NCBI GenBank assembly: GCA_963575745.1 | Contig: CAUYUJ010015305.1 | Coordinates: forward strand, 728,991 to 792,990 | Source: Prorocentrum cordatum | Taxonomy: Eukaryota; Sar; Dinophyceae; Prorocentrales; Prorocentraceae | Reading direction: 5' to 3' | Length of the DNA stretch: 64,000 bases | Notes under the pieces: model-generated | Database searches by the model: none | What the model was told of the DNA's origin: nothing | Seen by the model: only the letters and a program-made list of their open reading frames with translations | Shown: piece by piece, positions 9,951 through 22,043 of the stretch | Layout of the letters: every line of letters starts with the position of its first letter | Position numbering within the stretch: the first letter of the stretch is position 1 | Made by a program: the position numbers and the translations under genes

Positions 9951-11611
9951 ACAAGTGCCCGCCCCGGGGTGGCGCACGCCCGGCCGCCCGGCCGCCTGCA
10001 CCGCCCGGGGAGGGACAGCGGCAGCGCGACGAGGCAGGGCGGGGGGGGGCGGAGGCGAGGCGGCGCTTTGCGGCACCCATCTCAGCGTCGAAGGCGGCGC
10101 GGCGCGCCGCGGCCGTGGCGCTCGGACCCCAGGCCCCCGCGGCCCTTCGCATCCTCCCTCTCGTGCCTGTCGCGGCCCCAGACGCGCTCGCCTGGGAGCA
10201 AGCCGCGTGGAGTACTCGACATATTCTGTTGGCCCGACTTTCACGTGCGGTGACTGCGCGGGGAGGCAAACTCGCGATACTGGCTCGCGCTTGAAAATCC
10301 CGACGGCGCAACAACAAAGCATGGGCCAGAAAAACACCTCGCACGAATGCGCGCAAACGGCCCCCGAGGGGCATGGACCGACAAAGCGCCCCCAAGAGGG
10401 CCCGAGCCCCCCGGCGCTGGCACGGCGCCCGCACATGGCGCACTGACCGAATGCACCGTGAATTTGGAGGCAACTATGCTCGGAAGGCGCCGCAACACAA
10501 CGGAGCTTCCGAATGGGGACATCAACAACCGTGGCCGATGCAGGCGCAGCGCGCGGAACCTCGCCTAAAGCGGCAAAGTGCCCAGCCACTTGGTCAGCAA
10601 CTCCATTGGCCAGCGCCGCGCCTGGGTTCAGAACGTTCTGCAACATCAGGTGACTCGAGTACGAATATGAGACATGTCTCCACCTCCCAAGGCATCTTTG
10701 ACCCAGGCCCAAAAATTAAGATATGCTCGTGGGTTCCGGGGCCCCGCCTGGACACGACCACGCGCGCGGGCCACGCGGGCCGAATCCGCCGCGCAGCCCA
10801 GGACAGCGCCCCCCTCGGGAACCTTCGCAAGCAGAGCCAGGAAAGCAAGCAAACCCCCGCGGCTGATGGGCTGCTAGCCAGCACCGCCACCTCCAGATTG
10901 GAAAAAACTTGACCCATGTCTCCGAAACTCTGGGAAGGACCGGGCGTTGTGACCTAGGGCCGACACCGCCCCGCTCTCCCGCGCCTCTTGCCCGTGGAAA
11001 AACTCACCGCCGCCGGCGCCCACCCCCCCGGGCGAGGGGCACCCGCGGTAACTCGCCGGCAATATGATGGAGCTGCCCCTCCGGCGGCGGGGGGGCGCGG
11101 GCCCCGGGGGCCCGGCGCGACGCCTTGCACGCCAGAGGGCGGTGACTCGGCAGCCGCGCAGGCTCCTCGCCTCGAGCGGGCCTCCGAAATCTCCTGAGCT
11201 CTGCGTTAGCTGGACACTCGTAGAAGCGGCGGAACTTAGCTCCATGCCCCCATCCGCGCCCGGGGAATCCAGGGCCACGGTCTCCCCCGATCGCCGATGT
11301 CCTCGAGCGGGCCCAGATCGACCCCGCGAGGGCAGCCCGAAACAACCCCCATCTCTGAGCGCACTTCCGACGCAGAGGCAGAACGCGCCGCCGCACATCG
11401 ACGATGTCGCGGCCGCCCCCGAATCCAGTCCCGCTCCGAAGGCTGGCGGCAGAGGATGAAAATGTAGCCTCGGCCATCGATCAATTTCGCGCGCGGGATC
11501 CGCCGACGCGCGGGCCCGGGGCCGAAACTCATCCGGCAAAACTAAAGCTCTCAACCAGGGCGCTCACCCCAGGGGGGCCCCATCCCAGGGAAGCCCATGA
11601 CCTCGATCCCC
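9951..11611. other. No gene recognised
   Basis: About 1.6 kb of very GC-rich DNA. Open frames occur on both strands but without domains. No repeats with copies elsewhere in the window were recognised. Confidence 0.35.
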
Positions 11612-12055
11612 TCAGCCGCGCCCTGTCAGCATTTCAGCATTCCATCGATCGCAGCCTCGGGCTTGGCAGCCGCAATCTGAAACCACAAACCTGACGACTG
11701 AAGAGTCCACGGCAAAGGCTGGATTTTCTCTCCTTCGGTTCCAGAGCAAGCAGGGCCGCCGGGCACCTGCCCGCCGCGCCCCGAGTTGCAAGCCGACCGG
11801 CGCTCGACGCCATTGCCGGGCACAGAAAGCCCACGGCGCAGAAAGCCCACGGCAGAGCCCCCGCGAAGACAAAGCGCGCGCCGACCTTCCGAGATGCCAT
11901 CCCAGACGGCTTCCGCAATCGAGGCCTGGCCCAGCCCCGAGATCCGCAGGCGCAGAAGCCACTTCGACTCCGGCCCCTCGCAGGCCCGAGCCCGCCTGGA
12001 TCTGGCGGGCCACTGACATATCTCGCGCGAGCACCGTGGACTTGCTAATGCGCAT
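11612..12055 (-). pseudogene. Possible RT thumb fragment of a LINE
   Basis: The minus-strand frame opens with SKSTVLARDMSVARQIQ, then GVEVASAPADLGAG. In many dinoflagellate-type LINE polymerases the region after the catalytic core has the order (K/S)(S/T)xVLA, then a helix, then a V-V-A-x-x-x-DLG motif, and this fragment fits that order. No catalytic (A/C)DD box, fingers or endonuclease could be found around it, so the call rests on one short similarity. Confidence 0.25.
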
Positions 12056-14205
12056 GAGATTATTCTCAACGCGGCCGCCCGCGAACGCGCTGCCAGCCGA
12101 AACTGCCTCGCGAGCGCCGCCCCCTCTCAGCCAATCCGCGGGCCAGGTGGCATCGTCGATCGGGCCCGCCTGGAGAGCCCCATTCAGAATCTAAATGGCG
12201 CGGCGGACAATCTGAAGGCATCGCGAATGCTTCCACTACCGCAACACGAACGCGGTGCAATGGCCAGGCGACAGAACTGCCAGCGGGCCCCAATCAGCAT
12301 TGCACCGTGGCACAACCTCCCGCAAAGCACACTTGCCTATAGCACCGCAGCGATCCACGGTCCGCGCCTTCGGCGGCCCGGGCTTCCGCGGGGCGAGACC
12401 GGGCCAGGCGATCGGGCCAGCGGCGCGATACCTGCGCCCATCAGGTTCGCGCGGCAAGACAGTTCGAAGGGCGGGCTGCTGCCGGGGCCGAGCGACGTCG
12501 ACATCAACTTCGCGACGCAAGCCCAGCGGCCCACGACGACCAGGCCCGCGAAACCGCCGCGCCTCACGCCGCCCGACACCCCCCCCGTGCCCTTCGCGCC
12601 TCTCAGCGCCCACTGATCGCGGCGCCTCCTCGAGCTAGACGTCGCTGGCTCCAGGCAGTCGCGCAGCGCCAGCTGCCGCGCCTCCGTCAAGACGGCCATC
12701 GCCCCGTTGTCGTCGCAGCCCTCGGGGGCCAGCGGGGCGTTTCAGACCCGAGTCCTGGGCCCACTTCCACCGCGGAAGCTGCGCCCCGCGAAGTCGCGCC
12801 GTCAATCCTGAGACCGCCGACCTCTGCAAAGCGACCCTCCCTGCAACCCTGCAGAGATCCGCATCCAGCCGCCGCTCGTCGACGAAGCCGGCCTCGCAGG
12901 GCACGCCGTCGCTTCCGAAGCACCGCTCCGAGAGCTTGGTCCGCGGCCCGCCTGGCCACGACAGCGGGCGCCTCCGCGGGGCCGAAGGGGGCCTATGCGA
13001 GCGACCTCAAGCCACGATCGCATCAATCATGCCCACGAACAGGCGGGGGCACAATCGCACCACGGGGAAGAGCGCAAGAATGGTTCAGTAGAGGAGCCCG
13101 CAAATGACGAGCACATGGCGCGCCAGCTTTGTCGGCTTCCATGCGGGAAAGCCCCCGCAGCAGGCCGGCAGTCACAACCCGCCTTTGTGCGCTGCCATCT
13201 GTGAATGCGCCGTGGCTCGGCCGCCCTGCCAGGCGCCGAGCTGGCGCCCCTTCGCCGGCGAGCGCCCCCCCCGCCGCGTCTCAGACGAATCGAGGTCGCG
13301 CGACTCCACAGCGCCGGCCCAGGGCGCGGAGCAGCGGCCGGGATCCTCAGCCTGAGAACTCGTCGATTGTAAGGAAAGGGGCTCTGTCGCGCACTTGGGA
13401 ACTTCCATGGAATGACTCCGCGGCGCCACCTGCGGCCGCAACAGGTCCGCGGCCCTCTCAGCCCGCTCGCCCCGGATCGACGCAAACGCGCCCACGCCCG
13501 AATCCGACGGCCACCCGCGCGCCAACGTCGCCCGACAACGGCGCGCGCGAGCCCCCATTGCCCGCGCGCCACCGGGGGGCGGGCCCCCGACGGCAAGAAG
13601 CCGCGAGGGGCCCCGTGGGGAAGCGCGGGGGGGCGCCCCCGCAGGTGCAGCTCCCCCCCCTCCGCTTCTCTGCCTAAGCGCCAGCCGTGGACCGCGCCTT
13701 GAAGGGCCAGGCAGGCGCCCGGGCCGACAATGACAAGGGGGGTCGCGGCGCCCCCGTCGACCGCGCCCGCGACCGACGCGCGTCGGAGCCCAAGTCCAAC
13801 GTCGAACACGCCGCGCGGGCGCCAGGGGCAAAACTGGCCGCGCAAGGGCGGGCCAATAGCATTGCGAAGCAGCGAGGCAATCGCGCGCGCGTCGCGCGAC
13901 CGCTACCGGGATTACTCCACGTTCGACGTCGCAAACATTGCCGATGGCAATCTGAAGGGCCAGAACTCTCGCCTCAGAAACCCAGCCGAAGTCAGTGGAT
14001 GCGTTGCCCGTGGCCGCCGCGAACTGGATAATAGGCCGCGCTGCTTTTCAAGTCGCGGCGCTCTCCGCGCGGAGCGAAGATCCTCTGGCACCGAAGAGCA
14101 GCCCGAATGGCCGCCGGAGCTGCTCCGTACATGTCTGCATTGGCGGGGTGGAAGATTTCCAGAGTTACGTCAGACGCAGCAAACTGGACGGCGCAGAGGA
14201 GGGGC
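12056..14205. other. No gene recognised
   Basis: About 2.1 kb of GC-rich sequence with overlapping frames on both strands. Codon texture on the minus strand resembles decayed coding DNA, but no domain is identifiable. Confidence 0.35.
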
Positions 14206-14405
14206 CGCAGGAGGAGGAGGGGGGGGGAGGAGGAGGGAGAGGAGGAGGGGGAAGTGGAACACGAGGGGGGGAAGTGGAATATGAGGAGGAGGACGAGGGG
14301 GAAAAGGAAGAGGAGCAGGACGGGGAGGGGGGGGGAGGGGGGGTGAGGAGGGAGAAGAAGAGGGGGGGGGGGGGGCGAGGAAGAGGGGGGGAAGAGGAGG
14401 AGTTA
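14206..14405. repeat. GGA/GGGG purine tract
   Basis: Purine-only GGAGG and GGGGG runs on the plus strand. Confidence 0.95.
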
Positions 14406-14888
14406 AAATAACTTGACAGATGGGAAGAGAACAAGCTTGCACGACGCGACAGGAAGGCAACTGATGTCCTTCCGCGCGACCCAGCTGCGCCTAACTCATC
14501 GCCCCAACAGCGCTGTGGCAACGACCGACGCTGCGGCAATGCGCGCTGGCGAAGGCGCTGCAAACTGCTTCATTGCGACGTCCGGGCGAAGAACGATCGC
14601 AACACTGCGATTCGTCTGGCGCAAGGAGAGGTCGCGCTCAGACTCGAACGGACGCGGTGCCGCGGGGCAAAGGCCCCAGGCGCGCGCCGAGGGGCGGGGG
14701 GGAGTCGAGGAGCCAGAGGGGGCTCGAGGGAACGGAGCTGGAGAGTTAGTGGAAACATGAATATGGTGCATTCGGACGCCCGAGCACGCGCGGCTTCGGG
14801 GCGAGCACGCGCGCGCGGCGGGCGGCGGCCCGCCCGCCGCTGAGCGCCTTGACGACCGCCCCGCGCCAACTGGGGCGGACCTCTGCGG
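14406..14888. other. No gene recognised
   Basis: Sequence 3' (minus sense) of the A-rich tail of the LINE that follows. No domain seen. Confidence 0.35.
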
Positions 14889-14926
14889 GCGCTTTTTTGT
14901 TTGTTTGTTTTTTTGTTTTTTTTTAG
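14889..14926 (-). other. A-rich tract, possible LINE 3' tail
   Basis: On the minus strand the sequence is runs of A broken by single C, directly after a 20+ bp C run (the plus-strand G run at 14927-14947). It lies about 0.5 kb 3' of the last RT block. It could be a poly(A) tail or an independent simple repeat. Confidence 0.4.
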
Positions 14927-17900
14927 GGGGGGGGGGGGGGGGGGGGGCGGGGGAGGGGCGGCGGCTGGCGCGCGCCCCGCGACGCGAGGCGCGTCGGAAG
15001 AGCGACGGCAAACGGCGTGGACAATGAGGCACGCATGAGCGAACGCGCGACCGCGCTTTGCACCTTCGGGCGGCGAGGGAGCTCGGTGGCAACGGACTCG
15101 CGAAATTCCCGGGCGGCAGCGCGGTTCGCGGCGGCAACGGCAGCAGCAGGAGACGGGGCAACGCGCCGACCCCGCAACACCGCGCGGTAGAACTGCACGA
15201 TGGGCGAGGGCTCTGCCCAGGAGTGGGAGCCAGTGACCCGCGACCCACCTGCGGTGGGAATGCACCGTGCCCCCCCCCCATGCAGCGTCTTGGAAGCGGG
15301 CGCGGACGGGCCCCAATTTGCCGCGCAGCGTGAAAGAAGCCAAGCGAACTGCAGCGGCGGCGGCAGTCGCCAGGGCAGGTCGTGGGACAGGTGGCGGGCC
15401 CCACTCCGCCGTGGCGATTAAGTCTGCTCTGCGAAAAGAAATTCGGCGGCAAGCCGAGCACCTCGCGAATAATAAATGCTTCTCGGCGCGCAATCTTTGG
15501 GCCCAGCCGAAAGAGCTGGGCGATGTAACTGAGCGCGGACAAGGCAGAAGTGTTAAAGAAGGGCACTGTGGCATCACTGCAACTCTGAACTAATTTGAGG
15601 AGACTGCCACGATGCCGCCACCTCGGCCCCGGGGCGAGCCACTGCGACGCATGAGCGGCCGACTGTCCAAGGAAGGCACAGGTGCCAGCAAGCAACCCCG
15701 GGCGGGACCGAGATCAGCCAGGACAGCTTTTGTTTGGGCCGTGGTGGCAGGGGCGAAAAGTGCACAGAGCGGGGCAGCTACGCCTGCGCGAGGCTCGAGG
15801 GAGAGAGGCGCAAGCTCCTCAGCAGCGGCGAAAGGCTCACAAGCACTGCGCAGCGTGTACAACGAGAACGCGAGCAGGCCCACGTCGCCAGCGCAGCATA
15901 CCAGGTAGCCCTTGTCGCAGTCGGGTGCGCCGCCAGCGTTCTCGATGAAGGAGGTGATGTGGCGGGCGAGCAGGTCCCTCGCGATGGCCTAGGCCGGCCC
16001 ACTGGCAGGGCAACCCTGGGCCATGCCAGGCTCGATCGCGAACGCGAGGTGGCGCGCGACCTCCACCTCGACGTAGCTGCCCGGGTCGGAATGCAGGTTG
16101 CGGAAAAGGCTGAGGAGGCCAAGTGGGGCCCCGAAGCGGTCTGGCGACACGAGAGCCAGACCCGCCCAGGCGACGGGAACACCGCGGCGAAGTCGCAGCT
16201 GGCGACGGCGGGCTCGCGCAACCCGGCGTCAGGCCTGGCTCCAGCGAGTCGCATCTTGGCACCGACGCGAGCGATGTGCTTGGAAGTTGCGGCCGCCACC
16301 GAAGCCGTGCTGCGCCGGGTGAATCCGCTCTGCCACGGCGGCTTCGAGGTTGAAATTGTCGGCCCCAGCGATGGTCGCGATGTTACGCAGGGAGAGCGGG
16401 CGCGCGCCCTCCAGTGCTCTGTCCGTCGAGAGCTCGCCAGTCAGGTTGTCGCCCTCCGGGGGGAGCGCGAAGTCAGAATCATTGAGGTCGCGGATGAAGT
16501 CCTTGTTGGCGCAGCGGTGGACCGAGAGACCCCCCCGGCAGGCCCAGAGATGATCATCGAGCAAACCACGCGCCGTGTGGCAGGCAGTCGGGACCAGGAG
16601 CTGGCGGCGAGGCCCGAGAAGGCGCGACGCGCCGATGTCAATGGCGGCCCCCCCGGGCACGCGCTCGCCGACGCGCGGTTTGACCTTCGATTCGCCGAAG
16701 CGCCCATGCGAGAAAACGGGCCGCCAATGCTCGCGGAGGGCGGCCGCCATAGAGCGGCTCTCTCTGGCAGCCCCACGAGGGCCCAGTGGGCCGATGATTT
16801 GAAGTCCCTGGAGGACCAGACGGCGCTTCCAATGGAGCCCACACGAGGGCCCTGCGTTGTGAGAAACGGAGGGGCCGACGGAGCTTTCGGGCCCAATGGC
16901 CCCTGGCGCGCCCAGTGGGAGCCGGGCGGCTCGCCGAGCCAGAGAGCGCAGTCTTTCCGCGAAGTCGCCGTGTAGCGCGGCGGACTTGCAGGCAACCTCG
17001 GACGCGCTCGCGAGCGCGATGAGGCCGTCTGAGAGCGAGACATACTTTTGGCGCCGAGCTCGGCGGGGGAGTGGAGGCGGCGGGCGAGCTCGGGCCCCGT
17101 CGCCAGATCACTCCCGATATCGGGCGCGCAGTGATCACGTGGCCGTCAGCGAAATGGGTCTCCCCGGCGTCCGCATCTGACGGGCTGACCCAGTTGTCGC
17201 GGCCGAGCTTGGCAGCTACCGCCATGAGTCGCTTGCGCGTGCGACAGCGGCTCTCGATCGGCTTACAAGACGCGTCGGCGTGGTCGAGCATCTGCTGAAG
17301 GTACTTGGCGTTGTCCGGGTCGCGGAAGATGGCGGGCGCGATCGCCTGCTCCGCGCTCGGCGCCCGCGGCCTGATGTCGACGAGATGACGGCGCGGTCGC
17401 TGAGGAAATTGCAGGAGAGGACGGCAGGGTCGTGGGCGATAGCTGCGGGCGCTGTGATCTCGGCCATGGCGCGCGACGGCAGGCCGATGGATATGCGGTG
17501 GATGGTAGACGCAGCGGAGACAAACGCATTGAAGCGGGTCGGGAGGTCGGACTCGACTTCCAGTTGAAGCAACGAGACAAAGAGGCCATAGGCAGCTACT
17601 GGCGCGCGATATGATCAAGAGCGAGTCGAGCGCGCTGCAGCTGCGGCTGCACAGAGCTGGGCGGCGGGCGGCGGGCCGCGCTGAAGTCGCCGATGGCGGA
17701 GGTGATACGGCGCTGGTAGTCGGCGCAGGCGGGGCGCGGTGCCGGTGCCGAGCGCGATGAATGCGGTCGCGGCCTCAGGCGTCGATCTCGTGGTTAAGGG
17801 CGTTCAGGATGACGACTGGGTTGCGTGTGACAGCATTCGAGGTGGTGACGGTCTGGGCGCGGCCCTTGACGATCTCCTCGTGGCTGAAGACCAGGCGCCG

Positions 17901-18210
17901 GGGCGGCTGGAGCGGCTCGAGCTGCGCGCGCGCGAGCCATGGGACGAGCGTCGCGACGCCGCCTGTGCCGCGGCGCGCTTCGCCAGCGTCGCTGGCCACG
18001 AACTCGGAGAAGAAGAGCGCGCGCGGGCATGGCTGCGCGCCGATCCAGACGCGGGGCAGGGCCACCGAGCCGTGGACCTCCTGGAAAAGGATGACGCAGC
18101 GACGGCTCAGATACTTTGACAGAGCGGCTTGCTTGCGACGGCGATGTTTCCGCTTGTGGCACGCGAGCGCCGTGGGTCCCCCAGTGATGACAACGCTGGG
18201 GATGTTGCTC
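14889..18210 (-). pseudogene. Decayed LINE: endonuclease then reverse transcriptase
   Basis: Read on the minus strand. The APE-type endonuclease starts with VITGGPTALACHKRKHRRRK (18191-18132) and its catalytic block is VILFQEVHG (about 18095-18069). An LSDRAVIS block equivalent to the terminal SDH motif is at 17404-17381. RT follows: fingers RPLSLRN...HPAQHGFGGGRNF (16402-16283), motif A CDFAAVFPS (about 16197-16171), a thumb segment LYTLRSACEPFAAAEEL near 15860, and SYIAQLFR...REAFIIREVLGLPP (15551-15435). The order is canonical for a non-LTR retrotransposon, but the blocks lie in different frames and a (Y/A)DD box could not be placed. An A-rich stretch at 14926-14889 could be its 3' tail. 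Confidence 0.8.
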
Positions 18211-19321
18211 TGTCGCCGGCCACGTTGACCAGGGGTGATTAGGCCCGCCGCATGGCAGTCGCTGTGTCCGCGAAGAGCGCCTCGAACGAAATGCGGGCGC
18301 CGCCGCGGTCGAGGTCGCAACAAATGTCGTGCTCGTTCCAATCGAGGATGGTCGGGTCGGCTTGGCCTCTGACTTCGAGTCGGGCAATGGGCGCGGCATT
18401 GCTGTAGATCTCGCCTTCGGAGCGGATGGCCCTCCACGGCGCGTCGGGGCAGCGATGCTGGAGGGGCTAGGTGCAGCTTCTCGCATTGAAGATCGGTGCG
18501 GATCCGATTCGGCGATGTCTGGGTTGAAAACAAGATGCCCACGCGGGCGCCAGTCGCGTCCGCGGATTCGAATCGTTTCCACCTGCCAGCTGGGTCGCGC
18601 AAGGCACGACTGAGAGGCGCGAGGAATGGCGATGGCGTTGTCGCTCTTGACCTGCAAGATGAAGCGCCCGAGAGGTTCGCCCACGCGCAATTCGCCAGCG
18701 TCGCGCGGCAAATTAGGAGAGGCGACCCACTCCTGGAAGTCGCTGAAAAAGGACGTCGGGCGCGACGGGGCGCTTGCAGACAGCGGCGAAGCGGGTCGCG
18801 CCGGGGGCGCGGTGAGAATCGGAGAGCTAGGTGAGGTCAGCGATAACTACCTGCGCCTCCGCAAGCGCAGAGGCGTCGCGCGTCTGGTCGATCTGCGGCC
18901 GCATGCGCGGCTGCTCGGCTGCCTGGCGATCTTGCTCTCTGCGCGCGCGTGCGACGACGTCGTGGAAGGCGTCGACGCGGCGCTCTGCAGCGATAACTTG
19001 CCGCGAGAGAAAGTGACGGAAACTATCGCGAGACTCGTCGGGGAATGTGCGTTGGCCTGCGCTTGGATGGCGCTGGCAGAGCGTGCGATTCTGTCACGCA
19101 TGAGCCGTTGGAGAGCGGCGTCGAAAGCAGGGGCGAGCGCAGGGGGGCGAACTCCAGGAGGACCTGGAGGCGCGGGACGAACGACTTCTGCTTCGTGAGC
19201 ATCGCGAAAGGAACCAAGGCCAGCGGCGGCGGCCCCGCTGGCGGTCGGTCCGTCTGCCGCAGCATGACCACGCCGAGGGTGGCCTTGACTGTCTGGTGGC
19301 CCATGCCGAACAATTAAAGTG
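18211..19321 (-). other. Probable 5' region of the minus-strand LINE, too decayed to call
   Basis: Lies between the last (3'-most) unit of the 930 bp array and the endonuclease. Minus-strand frames contain helical, charged segments (for example AIQAQANAHSPTSLAIVS near 19050), but no domain is identified. It may be a LINE ORF1 or an N-terminal extension. Confidence 0.3.
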
Positions 19322-19610
19322 AAACCCTGAAGCGGCTCCTGCGTGGGGAACGCGCAGGATTTGCCCAGGTCGGCCGCAGGCTTGCGCGGGTCGTGGCCGT
19401 GGAACTTGTCGAGAACAGTTGCATGCTGCCTTGGGTCTTGTCCACGTAGAAGACATTGAGAACCATTGCCAGACGGGCCCGCGGGCGCTGGTCTCGCAGC
19501 AGCGCGAGCAGATCGATCGGAGCGGGGCGCCGCGCGGCCCCCCCCCCCAAAAAAAAAAAACACCGGCCGGACCAGGCTCAGCACGGCGGGTGGGAGGCCC
19601 CCGAAAAGCG

Positions 19611-20048
19611 TCAGCGCGATGTCAGTGAAGGGGGCGGCCTGGTCACGATCGCGGCGGTCGGCTTAGTCACTGAATCCCTCTTGGCGATGGCGACGCGAGG
19701 CATGCGAAGACGGGAGACTGCGAGATGCCGAACGAGCGTGTGAGGTGGAGCGGCGCGATGGCGCCGCCATGATGCTAACTGACCGGGTACCACGTGGAGA
19801 GCTTGAGTGCCCCACACGACGCCACAAACAAGGTCCGATGCGATGCCAGAGCGTGCACGAAGAGCGATTGCGTGCGGCGCAGGGACAGTGATGTCGGTAA
19901 GCTGATTGCTCGAGGCGAGGAACGGCAGCGCGAACTCGCGGCTCGGAGCAGCGATCGACGAAGCAGCAGGGAGGCTCGGATCGATCCTCGACGAGACGAT
20001 AATGATGCGCGGCGCGAGGCACGACGCGAAATTGGAGGCGGCCTGCAA
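19611..20048 (-). pseudogene. Array unit 1 body: unknown protein remnant
   Basis: The minus-strand frame reads CLAPRIIIVSSRIDPSLPAA, then LTDITVPAPHAIALRARSGI and LVCGVVWGTQALHV, later HTLVRHLAVSRLRMPRV. The same protein-like text recurs in units 2 and 3. I do not recognise the family. The frame has no ATG at its start and breaks near 19611, where it continues in another frame as PAPIDLLALLRDQRPRARLA. Unlike the other copies, it runs on towards the LINE rather than into a GGA tract. Confidence 0.35.
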
Positions 20049-20170
20049 CGCTAGAGAAATGAGCAGGAATGGGCGGCAGCTCGTACTTGGGTGCTTGGGC
20101 GCAGATGCAAACCTGTTGAAACTAGCCGCGGACTAGCGGTATCCACGCTGCGTGCGCGATGGCGTGCCGT

Positions 20171-20191
20171 CTTGAGCCAGGACGGCTACGG
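20171..20191 (-). other. DinoSL relic in array, copy 1
   Basis: The minus strand reads CCGTAG, then CCGTCCTGGCTCAAG, against the DinoSL core CCGTAG + CCATTTTGGCTCAAG: 18 of 21 positions match. All three differences are A to G or T to C transitions. It marks the 5' end of array unit 1 in minus sense. Confidence 0.75.
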
Positions 20192-20275
20192 AAAGAGGAG
20201 GGGATGGGGGACGAGGAGGACGAGGGGGGGAGGAGGAGGAGGAGCAGGAGGAGAAGGAGGAGGGGGAGGACACCC
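20192..20275. repeat. GGA tract in array, copy 1
   Basis: AGGAGGGG, GACGAGG and GGAGGAGGAG units. The near-identical tract at 21122-21205 shows it is part of the duplicated unit. Confidence 0.9.
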
Positions 20276-20378
20276 TGAGACGGCTCCTGCGCGGGGAACG
20301 TGCAGGAATTTTCCAGGTCGGCCGCAGGCTTGCGCGGGTCGTGGAACTTGTCGAGAGAGTCTGCATGCTGCCATGGGC

Positions 20379-20978
20379 CTAGTCCATGTACAGGACATTG
20401 GGAACTATTGCCAGACGGGCCTGCGGATGCTGGTCTCGCAGCAGCGCGAGCAGATCGATCGGAGCGGGGCGCCGCTCTGCCAGACGACCGACCGGCCGGA
20501 CCAGGCTCAGCACGGCGGGTGGGAGGTTTCCGAAAAGCGTCAGCGCGATGTCGGTGACGGGGGGCGGCCTGGTCACGATCGCGGCGGTCGGCTGGGTCAC
20601 CGAATCCATTTTGGTGACGACGACGTGAGGCATGCGAAGACGGGAGACTGCGAGATGCCGAACGAGCGTGTGAGGTGGAGCTGGATGATGGCGCCGCCAT
20701 GGTGCGAACTGACTGGGTACCACGTGGAGAGCTTGAATGCCCCACATGACGCCACAAACAAGGTCCGATGCGATGCCAGAGCGTGCATGAAGAGCGATTG
20801 CGTGCGGCGCAGGGACAGTGATGTCGGTAAGCTGATTGCTCGAGGCGAGGAACGGCAGCGCGAACTCGCGGCTCGCAGCAGCGCTCGTCGAAGCGGTAGG
20901 GAGGCTCGGATCGATCCTCGACGAGACGATAATGATGCGCGGCGCGAGGCACGACGCGAAATTGGAGGCGGCCTGCAA
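20379..20978 (-). pseudogene. Array unit 2 body: unknown protein remnant
   Basis: Open for about 200 codons on the minus strand with the same text as unit 1 (APRIIIVSSRIDPSL, LTDITVPAPHAIALHARSGI, VTKMDSVTQPTAAIVTRPPP, PAPIDLLALLRDQHPQARLA). No start ATG is present. The frame ends at NVLYMD. The opposite strand is also open for about 297 codons, which weakens any coding claim. Confidence 0.35.
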
Positions 20979-21100
20979 CGCTAGAGCAATGAGCAGGAAT
21001 GGGCGGCAGCTCGTATTTGGGTGCTTGGGCGCAGATGCAAACCTGTTGAAACTAGCCGCGGACTAGCGGTATCCACGCTGCGTGCGCGATGGCGTGCCGT

Positions 21101-21121
21101 CTTGAGCCAGGACGGCTACGG
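21101..21121 (-). other. DinoSL relic in array, copy 2
   Basis: Identical to the relic at 20171-20191: 18 of 21 positions match the DinoSL. It marks the 5' end of array unit 2 in minus sense. Confidence 0.75.
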
Positions 21122-21205
21122 AAAGAGGAGGGGATGGGGGACGAGGAGGACGAGGGGGGGAGGAGGAGGAGGAGCAGGAGGAGAAGGAGGAGGGGGAGGA
21201 CACCC
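21122..21205. repeat. GGA tract in array, copy 2
   Basis: Near-identical to 20192-20275. Confidence 0.9.
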
Positions 21206-21308
21206 TGAGACGGCTCCTGCGCGGGGAACGTGCAGGAATTTTCCAGGTCGGCCGCAGGCTTGCGCGGGTCGTGGAACTTGTCGAGAGAGTCTGCATGCTG
21301 CCATGGGC

Positions 21309-21998
21309 CTAGTCCATGTACAGGACATTGGGAACTATTGCCAGACGGGCCTGCGGATGCTGGTCTCGCAGCAGCGCGAGCAGATCGATCGGAGCGGGGC
21401 GCCGCTCTGCCAGACGACCGACCGGCCGGACCAGGCTCAGCACGGCGGGTGGGAGGTCCCCGAAAAGCGTCAGCGCGATGTCGGTGACGGGGGGCGGCCT
21501 GGTCACGATCGCGGCGGTCGGCTGGGTCACCGAATCCATTTTGGTGACGACGACGTGAGGCATGCGAAGACGGGAGACTGCGAGATGCCGAACGAGCGTG
21601 TGAGGTGGAGCTGCGTGATGGCGCCGCCATGGTGCGAACGGACTGGGTACCACGTGGAGAGCTTGAGTGCCCCACACGACGCCACAAACAAGGTCCGATG
21701 CGATGCCAGAGCGTGCATGAAGAGCGATTGCGTGCGGCGCAGGGACAGTGATGTCGGTAAGCTGATTGCTCTGGGCGAGGAACGGCAGCGCGAACTGGCG
21801 GCTCGCAGCAGCGCTCGTCGAAGCGGTACGGAGGCTCGGATCGATCCTCGACGAGACGATAATGATGCGCGGCGCGAGGCACGACGCGAAATTGGAGGCG
21901 GCCTGCAACGCTAGAGCAATGAGCAGGAATGGACGGCAGCTCGTCCTTGGGTGCAGATGCACACCTTTTGGAACTAGCCGCGGACTAGCGGTATCCAC
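21309..21998 (-). pseudogene. Array unit 3 body: unknown protein remnant
   Basis: Longest version of the minus-strand frame (about 229 codons, beginning at a GTG). It contains the same blocks as units 1 and 2, with an N-terminal extension (DTASPRLVPKGVHLHPRTSC) starting about 25 nt after the SL relic. No family is recognised. Confidence 0.35.
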
Positions 21999-22022
21999 GC
22001 TGCGTTCACGATGGCGTGCCGT

Positions 22023-22043
22023 CTTGAGCCAGAACGGCTAGGG
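22023..22043 (-). other. DinoSL relic in array, copy 3
   Basis: The minus strand reads CCCTAG, then CCGTTCTGGCTCAAG, matching 18 of 21 DinoSL positions. One of the three differences is separate from the other copies, as expected if copies diverged after duplication. Confidence 0.7.

Noticed and set aside
8997-10712. 571-codon minus-strand frame, among the longest in the window
   Set aside because: It spans two purine tracts and one pyrimidine tract and has no recognisable domain.
20091-21914. Two plus-strand frames of 297 codons in the 930 bp array
   Set aside because: They are antisense to the spliced-leader relics and to the adjoining LINE and cross the GGA tract. The doubled appearance only reflects the duplication.
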